Under the pieces are notes generated by a model. The model did not search any database and was not told the DNA's origin. It saw nothing but the letters and a program-made list of their open reading frames with translations. Positions 55,626 through 64,000 of a stretch of DNA of 64,000 nucleotides are shown in pieces; the first letter of the stretch is position 1, and each line of letters starts with the position of its first letter. Source of the stretch: Nymphalis io (Eukaryota; Arthropoda; Insecta; Lepidoptera; Nymphalidae); NCBI RefSeq assembly GCF_905147045.1, contig NC_065889.1, forward strand, positions 12,777,001 through 12,841,000. The letters are read 5' to 3'. The position numbers and the translations under genes were made by a program.

Positions 55626-56026
55626 GAAACGCAGATGTTTTTAAAATGATCCGCACGATAAGAGCCATAGTGATTTTTACAAAAAAATTGCGAGTAACTT
55701 AAAGAATCAAAATTAAAAATCGAAAAGTTGTACAGTTTTGGATCTGTAATTTAAAAATGCTTGAAGATTGTTTTTGTTTTATAACTGGTTATTATTAACT
55801 AGGATGTACCCTAGCAAGAAATACAAAAAAAAAAATAGGGAAAATACGTTGATTTTTTTTTATTGAATTTTAGAATCTTAAACATCCTTTAAATAAAAAA
55901 AATATTAAAAAATTAATAACTCGAAAACGATACACTTTTGCATAAGCATTTTGGGGGTCATTTGATAGCTATTGTCCTGAACTATAACCCTTTAAAAGGA
56001 TCGTGACATATAACCCTGTAACCCTG
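55626..56026. repeat. Right inverted arm of the DD41D element
   Basis: Reverse complement of 54432-54831. It lies ~295 bp after the transposase stop codon, so in an ancestral element it would be the 3' non-coding end. Confidence 0.9.
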
Positions 56027-56094
56027 TATATATAAGTTCAAAAGTTGATTTCAAATAACACTATTACGATTTTTTTAGGTAGGTATTTTATTTG

Positions 56095-56306
56095 ACTGTC
56101 TCGTTGGTCTAGTGGCTTGATGTAAGGCCGCAGACCCATAGATCCTAGGTTCAATTCCCAGGTCGAGCCATAAAAATTTATTGGGTTTTTCTGTCAGAAA
56201 ATTCTCAGTAGCAGCCCGGAGTCTGAAAGTTGGAAGTGTGTATACTCCCGTGCCTCAGAAAGCACGTTAAGCCGTTGGTCCTGTTGTCCAGTCTGGAGGA
56301 CATTAT
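56095..56306 (+). repeat. SINE-C head with a different, short 3' tail
   Basis: The head and first half match SINE-C at 58524-58893 (TTGGTCTAGTGGC A-box region, GGTTCAATTCCCAGGTCG B box, GGAGTCTGAAAGTTGGAAGT). After AAGCCGTTGGTCCTG it switches to TTGTCCAGTCTGGAGGACAT and ATT repeats instead of the ~150 bp SINE-C body. It may represent a separate subfamily with its own tail. Confidence 0.8.
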
Positions 56307-56534
56307 TATTATTACTTTGTTTTACTAAATTACCTTTAAAAATATTACGACGGTTATAAAAATATTATTCAATGAAATATTCTTTAGGATATATTTTAAC
56401 GTTGTTGTTTCGTTAGACAAAAGAACATTAGGATACAATACATAACGTAAGATACGATACGATACGTAAATCATATAAGCCGTTCATTTATTTGTAGAAG
56501 TTTGAAATAATTAATATTTTTTACTTTTCAGTCC
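56307..56534. other. AT-rich non-coding spacer
   Basis: Nothing recognised except a short run of ATACGATACG units near 56450-56467. Confidence 0.4.
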
Positions 56535-56759
56535 ATTTATCTATAGATATTGGCATTGCAAGAAATGTTAACCATCGATTACATCACCAATGCGCCAGCA
56601 ACCCACGATGTTATGTCCCTTGTACCTGTAATTACTCTGGTTAACTCACCCTTCAAACCAGAACACAACAATACCAAGTACTGCTGTTTTGCGGTAGAAT
56701 ATCTGATGAGTGGATGCTACCTACCCAGACGAGCTTGCACAAAACCCTACCACCAGTGA
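56535..56759 (-). repeat. SINE-A copy lacking the tail ~60 bp
   Basis: Minus-strand copy from the middle (ATTGGCATTGCAAGAAATGT) to the head CAAAACCCTACCACCAGTGA. The tail side is absent. Confidence 0.85.
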
Positions 56760-57044
56760 CAGTGACATTATAGTTAGTAGTATATAATTAATATCTCACA
56801 GTCAAATTCATTTGGAATATTTGACTCTAATAAACAGTTTTCAAAGCATTTTAATGACGATAAAAGTCGACAAATTAGTGTTGAATTAGGAAGATAACCA
56901 TTAAAGTCAGCGTCGGAGCGACATCTAACAAACGTTAGGCTCCCGTTTCAAATAGTTTTAAGCGCCAACCGTAGCTCTATTTGATTGAGTTTGAATATAT
57001 ACGGGTATCAAATTCTGAAAACATTTTTATTTCGTTTAAAATGA
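56760..57044. other. Non-coding spacer
   Basis: No recognised feature. Confidence 0.35.
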
Positions 57045-57318
57045 GATGAACCGATTCGGTTCAGTGGTTTGATTATGTCAATTTTAACGGATATTGCGCG
57101 TTCAAGCCCATGTACTTATTTTTTGTTTATTAAAATGTGTTTTATTGTTTGTTTAAATATCTCACGATTAGCAGTGAAGGAAAACATCGTGACGAAACCT
57201 GCATTTGTTGATGAAAAAAAACACCACATTAAAGGAGCATAAATAAGCTTCACAACTTTCGCTTAAAATGGTGGAAGGAGGAAGGTTTCAGCCAAGCGGT
57301 GGCACAATTACATCACAT
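57045..57318 (+). repeat. SINE-M copy, full length, diverged
   Basis: Sense copy: GAACCGATTCGGTTCAGTGG head, GCGCGTTCAAGCCCATG (B box), GCAGTGAAGGAAAACATCG, GAAACCTGCATTTG and CAGCCAAGCGGTGGCAC tail in order. Confidence 0.7.
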
Positions 57319-58523
57319 TACATTTTAAACGATTAAAACGAGTATGTAATTAGATTATAAATAAATTCAACGTATAATATAAAAATAGTACTATTATTAT
57401 ATGAAAGTTCTACTAGTCTGAAGAATACCTTGCGGTTTTTAAATATAATTTTGTATTAATACCTCCTCAAAGTGCGCGTTGTCTAAAATCAAATTATTTC
57501 TAGAACCGAATCAAAATATATCATAATCTTTGAGTATATTGTGAAACCAAATTTCGCTGACAGTTTTTTCCGAACCAATATGAGTTAGGAACCTTCCACA
57601 AAAACCTCAATCTTCAAAGCCGTACGATGTTGCAGATATCCATGTGCGGGGCTAGTTACTTTTTATCATGCGAGCCTTGTCCTCTAACATATTCGTTTGG
57701 CTACGAAGAGAACATGATTTAATAACAAACATTCAATCCGTTCTTTTAATAATATTAGTTGGATCAAACATTGGCTGGACGCCATTTTATTGTGTATGTT
57801 TTCGTCAGTAGAGATGCAGGAAGTTTAGGGTGCAGTTGACTTGGCAACTCAGTTAACTCGATAAATAACTGTTTCACGCCCTCGTCTAAACTGGTGTGTA
57901 AATCTGATGGCCCTCTCGACTTGCGAGGGATGTTAATAGGTTAACTTCATTGAGATGCCTATGCCGTCTGTAAAAGCTGAATGTATCGAAGAATGCAAAT
58001 TAGCAATCTATTAAATTTATCGTCAAAGACCCTAAGGATATCAAATAAGAGGAGCAAAAGTGGTACATTTGTGTAACATTGGCATATTTCCGTCATATCT
58101 GATAGCACATTGAATGTTATTTATTATTTCTAAGATTTATGGATCTCCAAACTTAATCATCTGTATGTCCTGATTGCAAACGATGCCAATACATTATTTT
58201 ATGTCTGATATAATAAAGTCAGTACCTAAGAATGTCATAAAGGTAAATCGATTTTCACTAATAGTAAATAAAATCGAGTCTGTATGAAAAAATCAAAAAT
58301 TTTCACAGTAAAGTTACTTTTTTTAAACAATCAATGACGTCACATCACACGTGTTCTCAAATCAATTTTTATTTTTAGTTTACTTTATTAACTCGTGTAA
58401 AATATACACATTGAAATTAATTTCATATGAGTTAGTAGAAAATTTAAATGAGTAACTTCCGTTAAAAGTAATATGAAATACTATTTTAATTTTGAAATCC
58501 GTTTATATAGTCTCTATTTTTAT
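57319..58523. other. Non-coding; balanced block and a CRE plus E-box pair
   Basis: No dispersed repeat recognised. The part 57560-58060 is less AT-rich and looks unique. A perfect CRE (TGACGTCA, 58335-58342) and an E box (CACGTG, 58348-58353) lie 5 bp apart; with no gene visible, function is unsupported. Confidence 0.35.
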
Positions 58524-58893
58524 TGACTGGCTCGATAGTCTAGTGGCTACATGTAAGGCCGCAGAACCGGAGATCCTGGGTTCAAAAATTAAAAGTTCAG
58601 GTCGGGCCAATAAAACGTTTTTGAGTTTTTCTGCCGAAAATTCTCAATAGCAGTCCGGAGTCTGAAAGTTGGAAGTGTATACACTCCCGTGCCTCGGGAA
58701 GTACGTAAAGCCATTGGTTCTCCGCCTGAACTTTTTCCGGTCGTGTCGGATTGCCTTCTAATCGGATTATGAGAGTCAGAGAATAGAGAGTGCACCTGCG
58801 TTTGTTGTTTCACACATTTGTGAACTATAATATGTGCCAACCTACGCATTGGCTAATCTCTCTTTATATTGGCCACCGTGGCCGAAATTGGTC
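58524..58893 (+). repeat. SINE-C copy, full length
   Basis: Sense copy: CTCGATAGTCTAGTGGCTAC (A-box region), GATCCTGGGTTCAAAAATTA (B-box region), GAGTCTGAAAGTTGGAAGTG, GTCGTGTCGGATTGCC, AGAGAGTGCACCTGCG and the end TTGGCCACCGTGGCCGAAAT. Length ~370 bp. Confidence 0.85.
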
Positions 58894-59796
58894 AGGGAAA
58901 CTTTTATTGTATTATTTTTTATCATAACATAGTAGTATATGACTGTGTGAATAATAATGACATTACTAATGAAATAAGATAAACTTAATTATTATTCTAA
59001 CTAAATTATTCTTATAATCCATTTAAAACGATGTGATTCTGGAATTATAAACATAAATAAAAATCATACATTTTATATTATGTTCGAGGAAACAGAAACA
59101 CGATGAGCCAGTTACAATATAATGTTTATGTTAAGCATAATTATACAAAACAGATGCTATAATTGGGCGTATTTTTCCAAATACATGCTAAAATAATTTC
59201 TATTTTATTTAATAATGATAATACATCTATAATTTATTTATTTTTATTTCGGGTCAGCGGTTTAGCAGTGAACGCATAATACATATACAGAGTTACTTTC
59301 ACAGAGTTTTTTGTGTTTTACATTTTATATGTTATTTTGAAGAAAAATATAACAGCATTTAAATAATCAATTTCTGTTGGCTCAAAAAGCCCCATTTAAT
59401 GCCTGATATGGTTTCTAATACCATTAAAATAGCTTGTTATAACGAAATATAGCTAGCAAAATATATGACACAGTGACCACACCACGAATTGTCAATACGT
59501 CAAAGGAGTACTGGTCTATTGTTTCCGTAACAATTCATATTTAGGTATGCAATAAATTAGAAATTATTACAAAAGTTGGAACATAATTTGACTCGGCTTT
59601 TAATATTAATTCAAATAAAAAATATATTTTTTAAACTTTATAAGTTCTCTGTGGAACGTTGATGTTTTTTTTTTATGTTTACTGACCACAGTTAGACACT
59701 AAAATAGAAAGTCTTATCTGAATGAAACGTTACTCCCTGAAACTAAAAAAATACGTAATAATATACAATTATATTTATGTATCCTGTATTACAATT
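58894..59796. other. AT-rich non-coding, nothing recognised
   Basis: No recognised feature. Confidence 0.4.
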
Positions 59797-60066
59797 TTGG
59801 CCTCGGCGGCCAATTTTAAGAGAGATTAGTCAAGTGCGCAGTACATATTATTTTGTACAAGTGTACTCTTTATTCCTTCATTCTCATAATCCAATAGGAC
59901 GGCAATCCGACACTAATGGAATTCAGGCGCAGGACCAACGCCATAACGTGCTTTCTAAAGCACTTCAACTTGGAAGTTGAACTTTTTACTGGCACATCCT
60001 GGGAATTAAACCCAGGACCTCCAGGTCTGCGGCCTTACTTCTAGCGACTAGACCTACGAGACAGTA
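59797..60066 (-). repeat. SINE-C copy, internally shortened
   Basis: Minus-strand copy: on +, tail side TTGGCCTCGGCGGCCAATTT, then GGACGGCAATCCGACAC and TCCTGGGAATTAAACCCAGG (B-box region), then head CTAGACCTACGAGACAGTAA. About 100 bp shorter than 58524-58893. Confidence 0.8.
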
Positions 60067-60843
60067 AGATAGAAAAGAAAATGTAATCGCCATCGAGTTT
60101 CCAGTCATGTTTTTACACCAACTCAATGGATGGCAGCACTGTGCAACGTGAAGTTCGCAACAGTCAAATTCAGTGATACGCTGGTTGAATCTGATTCATT
60201 CGGAAAAGTGTTATGAAACAGTGAACACCTATTTGTATTACCATAACTTGCTGTAATACTAAATCATTATAAGAACAACTTGGTTTATATTCTGTAAAGT
60301 CTAATAAAAGATGAATTAACTTTGTAAAGTCGAAAGTTTGGAAAATGTTTAATACCAAGAAGATCCCTAGTCGATACGATACTCACATTTTTTTTCTTAT
60401 AAATATTCTACGAGAAAATTATAATTTTTTTTTATATTACTATGAAACCATACTTTACAACAACCTATATATTAGAAAATTCGAAATTTACAAAGTGCTT
60501 TAATCAAAATAAACATAAGTACATAAGTATGGCTTAAAACAAAGCCCTTCATATAAATATGGCATCATGTCTTCATGTCATACCAATTTTCTAAAGAGCT
60601 CAGATGGTAGCAGCTGTAGTCACTTCTCTCGTCGTGGCTTTTAAATTACCTGTTGAACACAGCGTCTTCGTGTAAGCTTATTAAAGTAGATCTTTGTAAT
60701 TACTTAGTTCGTCACATTGTATTCTATTTTAGATTGTGGAAATTTGAATGGAATTGTTGAATACATTTTAGATTTATTGTTGTTGACTGTTATTAATCAA
60801 AGTAATGATAACACCGCTTTATGATATACTACGTCGACTACTA
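60067..60843. other. AT-rich non-coding, nothing recognised
   Basis: No recognised feature. Confidence 0.4.
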
Positions 60844-61046
60844 AGCTAAGCAGAGCTTGTACTGTTGAAACCAGACAACCGATATACTACTTTTCTTTTG
60901 TAAATACAAACTTATATTGATAGTTACACCCAGACTCAGGACAAACAGACATGTTCATGCACAAAAATATCTATCCTGGGTGGGAATCGAACCCACAACC
61001 TTCGACGTGAAAGGCAAGTATCCATCAATCACGCCAACCGGCCTGA
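60844..61046 (-). repeat. SINE-E copy, tail lost
   Basis: Minus-strand copy: head ATCACGCCAACCGGCCTG on + at 61029-61046, GGTGGGAATCGAACCCACAA (B box), ending at AAGCAGAGCTTGTAC without the last ~40 bp. A small insertion (AAAAATATCT) lies after the head. A SINE-A copy begins 34 bp later. Confidence 0.85.
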
Positions 61047-61080
61047 CAAAAATTTTCCAAACTGTACTACTGCTTCTAGG

Positions 61081-61287
61081 TTTTTTTATGAACTGGCGAA
61101 CTGCAAAAGGGCCACCTGATAGTAAATGGGCACCACCGCCCATAAAGATTGGTCATGTAAGAAATATTAATCATTTCCATTCAATCTTCCAACCGGAATA
61201 TGACAACACTAAATATTTCTGTATAGCGATAGAATATTTGATGAGTGGGTGGTACTTACCCAGACGAGCACAAAACCCTAACACCAA
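61081..61287 (-). repeat. SINE-A copy, internally deleted
   Basis: Minus-strand copy: T run at 61081-61087, GGGCCACCTGATAGTAAATG, CATGTAAGAAATATTAATCA, then a jump to CTTCCAACCGGAATATGAC, ending ACAAAACCCTAACACCAAA. About 80 bp in the middle are missing. Confidence 0.8.
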
Positions 61288-62783
61288 AGCTATTCGGATC
61301 TTAATTTATAAATAAATTCTAGTTATTTATAGTTATCTAAGTAAAATCATTAAATAATTTTATGTATATATATTTAATATACTTATATTCAACAATTCAC
61401 TACATCGTATATATTATTCTTAAATAGTATATATGATGTCGACTTTCTCTCTAATTATTATTCAACTAATACATTGGTTTCGAATGTTATTTCTATTTAA
61501 TATAAGCAAATATTATTAAGCAAACCGCGACTAACAGCTTCAAGGTTTTATTAAATGTCCGAATGGGAATAGTTTACGTAACAGTCAGCCTTAAAGTCGT
61601 GGTATTTGAGTATCAACTATATTCTATATGAAGTCTAATATATGACCCCTAAAATAGTGCAAGCTTAAAAAGCTGTATTGATATTTTAATTATATGAACA
61701 ATAACATTTAATTTACGAAATACTTGTGAATTTAAAATAATTAAGTAACACATATCTAATTATTATTACAAAAGGTAACTTCTTAAAATTGATTAATGAC
61801 CTTTTTTTAAATCAAATAAAATAGTACCTCCCGATCCCCACCCGATGCAAAGCTGCCCATAATGCAGGCTGCATTTCCACGCTGTACGGTAACGGACAAT
61901 CTCTTTGCCAAGTAGTTAATTATATTATTATTATTATAATAATGCAAAAGATCTTCGCACAAAACAAAATTGTACAGGCTATTTATATTTTGGACGTCAA
62001 CACACTAATAACCTATTCGCATGCAGATAGAAACCAGTTGAAAACACGATACGAGTAAATTTACATTCACACGTAAATCTAATCGTTATGCAAAATATCA
62101 AATCCGTATTATAGTTAGAACAATAGCGGATATAGTTTGACAAATGTCAAAGCGCACAATCTAGATAATGGCATGGGTTCGCTGCCGACCGACCAAATTA
62201 GTGTAATTTGTCGGACGGCCGCTGCCTCATTGCGAGCGATTATGTATGTTACGTTGATTTACTGACATAGTTTAAATACGAATGTTTCCGAAAGATTCGC
62301 TGAGATGTATTCCATTTATAACAATAAAGGTAATAAATTTTGAATTTAGAATAATAAAATATATATTTTTTAATTATCGATGAGAACCTGGCAAAGAGAA
62401 ATTAATTAGTTCGCAAAATTAAATTTTATAATATGGCAAAACACTGAGAATATGTATGTTATGTACATGTATTTCAGATAATTAACATAATAAAAAAGAG
62501 CTAATATTATAAAATATTTATAAATACGTTCATTTCTGTGTACCTGTTTATACTTAATCAAAATTTCATTATGATCAGTTGAGTAGTTGATGGAAAATCG
62601 TAACAAATAAACTCAATGTTGTATGTATAATATTAGTAATGGTTTAAAAGATCGCAATTTATCGTAGTTAAAGGAAATGCCAGTAATGTATAAGCTTAGT
62701 GTATCAATAATTAAGCCAGAGGAGAGCCAATTAGCGATGCGACATATCTGACTATTACTATGGCCTTTACACAGCAAATGATA
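61288..62783. other. Non-coding; balanced unique-looking block at 62040-62330
   Basis: No repeat family recognised. 62040-62330 is less AT-rich, with TTTGACAAATGTCAAAG (an inverted TTTGACA pair) at about 62137-62153 and CGGACGGCCGCTGCC near 62212. It could be regulatory or unique host DNA; no exon signature is visible. Confidence 0.35.
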
Positions 62784-62935
62784 TCCTGGGACATTATTCA
62801 CACACGGCCATCTGATCCCAAACTAAACAGAGCTTGTACTATGGAAACTTGACAGCTGATATACTACATATACTTTTTTTCTTTTGTAAATACATACTTA
62901 TATAGATAATTACAACCAGACTTAGGCAAAGCAAA
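62784..62935 (-). repeat. SINE-E 3' half
   Basis: Minus-strand 3' part: CATTATTCACACACGGCCAT, AACAGAGCTTGTACTATGG, CAGCTGATATACTACATATA and TATATAGATAATTACAACCA on +. The tRNA-like head is missing. Confidence 0.8.
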
Positions 62936-63848
62936 GGTACTATTATGTTATTGATGCTATGAAAATTAAGACCAATTCCAATTAACTCTTTCATCAAAAC
63001 AAATGACTGCTTATATTCGTAAGACACTCTTAGTTTTAAAGGTGAACCTTGTAAAAAAATATAAAGTTAGCATCTCAGAACTTTGGCGTTTAGACGTATT
63101 TATTAAATAAGAAAAAAAACATAAAATATAAATTGTGGCTCAATCAAAAGTTTTTTAGGGACGTTTCTAAGCGAAATATATCACAATGTAAAAAAAAATC
63201 ATCAACTCATTCTGTCAACAGGTTTTACTATGAGGACGAAATAATTTAAAAACAAGTTAATATAAAAAAATTAGCGTTGCTTTCTCGGAGATAAATTCGC
63301 TTTTTTCGATTTCGATTCAAATGTTCTAACCGAAAAAACAAAAATATTCTATATTCAAGAAAACTAAGAGTCTTCTTGAATATTGAATATAGAAGCACTT
63401 TTGAATGTCATGTTGCAAGACGTAATAGAACGCAAAGTACCAGTTCCGTTGTTATTCTTCTGACCCATCTGATGAGCAAATAACAAAAAATATCGTAAAA
63501 TATCCTTTAATTCTTACAAATTGTGATGAATCAGCGTTCCGTGTTTACAATCATTACGGGCACGGCGCAACGTTTTGGCAACCGCTGCCATTCGATATAA
63601 CGAGCGAGTCCGTTCGAATTATCGCAATTCGCATGATAAGTAAACATTGCGGTATTATTCTGATGACGTGTCATTATGTCAAGTTATCCTATCGACGTTT
63701 GTTCGTGTTATGTAACGGATATAATTTTCGGTGAAAATAACTCTCTTTAATGCGTTAATTTTTATGTAGCTGTTTTACATGAAGTACAAATGACGTAGGC
63801 TATGTATGTTGTCAAAGTTTGTTTTATATTTTAGTTACTAAGATAGTA
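62936..63848. other. Non-coding; unique-looking block at 63420-63840
   Basis: No repeat family recognised. An inverted repeat sits at 63347-63394 (TTCTATATTCAAGAA against TTCTTGAATAT). The block 63420-63840 has mixed composition (CACGGCGCAACGTTTTGGC, GATGACGTGTCATTATG) and could be conserved non-coding DNA. Confidence 0.35.
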
Positions 63849-63871
63849 CAGTAACAGCCTGTGAATTTCCC
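63849..63871 (-). repeat. SINE-M terminal fragment
   Basis: AGTACAGTAACAGCCTGTGA and the following few bases match the last ~25 bp of SINE-M on the minus strand. Confidence 0.6.
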
Positions 63872-63989
63872 TGACGTTTACGCTGACGTCATCTGACGCT
63901 CGAAATCTCACGCTTACTCATCTGACGCTCGAAGTTTCAGTTAGACCCTACCATGTACCTAGCGCTAAGATGTACACACATGTTAAAGA
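63872..63989. other. Short direct repeats of unknown nature
   Basis: CATCTGACGCTCGAA occurs at about 63889-63903 and again at about 63919-63933, with CTGACG repeated further upstream. No family recognised. Confidence 0.5.
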
Positions 63990-64000
63990 AATTTACTGGT
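63990..64000 (+). repeat. Probable start of a further SINE-A copy
   Basis: The window ends in TTTACTGGT, the exact start seen in the sense copies at 7384, 32823 and 50044. The rest lies outside the window. Confidence 0.4.

Larger units (their letters stand above)
54432..56026 (+). mobile_element. DD41D mariner-superfamily element with ~400 bp inverted arms
   Basis: A 1595 bp element flanked by TA on both sides (54430-54431 and 56027-56028), the target duplication of IS630-Tc1-mariner transposons. Its ends CAGGGTTACAGGGT / ACCCTGTAACCCTG start long inverted arms of ~400 bp. Between them lie the C-terminal half of a transposase and ~295 bp of 3' sequence with an AATAAA-type motif. The catalytic spacing seen (41 residues between Asp and Asp) matches the DD41D (rosa-like) group as I know it. 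The near-identity of the arms implies recent formation or conversion. Confidence 0.85.

Noticed and set aside
56095..56170. tRNA-like fold near 56100-56170
   Set aside because: Shared head of SINE-C, followed by SINE sequence; no standard acceptor stem.
1..64000. CRISPR arrays, operons, prophage or other prokaryotic systems
   Set aside because: No regularly spaced repeats or dense coding; composition, SINEs and LINEs show insect nuclear DNA.

Overview
The window is a stretch of AT-rich insect nuclear DNA in which I find no convincing host gene, exon, tRNA or rRNA gene. The repeats point to Lepidoptera, most likely a nymphalid butterfly. They include an RTE-clade LINE of the HmRTE type, R1-clade and jockey-like LINE 3' ends, a Metulj-like tRNA-derived SINE, Helitron ends of the lepidopteran type (3' CTAGT) and mariner-family DNA transposons. 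These family names come from recognition of proteins and consensus sequences, not from a search. The window is best read as intergenic or intronic DNA filled by successive transposon insertions.

Four short-retroposon families make up most of the recognisable sequence. SINE-A is a ~295 bp element with a poly(A) tail and at least 20 full or partial copies. SINE-M is Metulj-like, with a tRNA-like head and a 3' end reading CAGGCTGTTACT. SINE-E has a tRNA-Glu-like head and a tail ending in ATT repeats. SINE-C is ~365 bp with another tRNA-like head.

Autonomous-type elements are all broken. (1) A nearly full-length RTE LINE lies at 10825-14126 (+), with frameshifts, an in-frame stop and a mutated endonuclease residue. 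(2) A jockey-like LINE 3' end lies at 14712-15431 (+), inside a SINE-A copy. (3) An R1-clade LINE 3' end lies at 21538-22279 (-), inside another SINE-A copy and flanked by a 12 bp target duplication. (4) An RTE-clade fragment lies at 24076-25820 (-), inside a jockey-like LINE fragment. (5) A deleted mariner lies at 35984-36918 (+), inside a SINE-A copy. (6) A second R1-clade 3' end lies at 41975-42708 (-). (7) A solo LTR lies at 42821-43518, inside a SINE-A copy, with a 4 bp duplication. (8) A jockey-like LINE tail lies at 47075-47460 (+) and an RTE tail at 48240-48497 (-). (9) A DD41D mariner-superfamily element lies at 54432-56026, with ~400 bp almost perfect terminal inverted repeats around a truncated transposase.

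The most unusual objects are four. The long-armed DD41D element has one arm that cuts into the transposase reading frame. SINE-A copies have repeatedly served as landing sites for four different transposon classes, which gives relative ages. One Metulj-like SINE carries an inverted extra copy of its own head. A perfect 23 bp-arm hairpin sits at 27857-27905. Between repeats the DNA is AT-rich and unannotatable by eye; a few blocks of more balanced composition are marked as possible conserved non-coding DNA. No CRISPR, operon or other bacterial feature is present.
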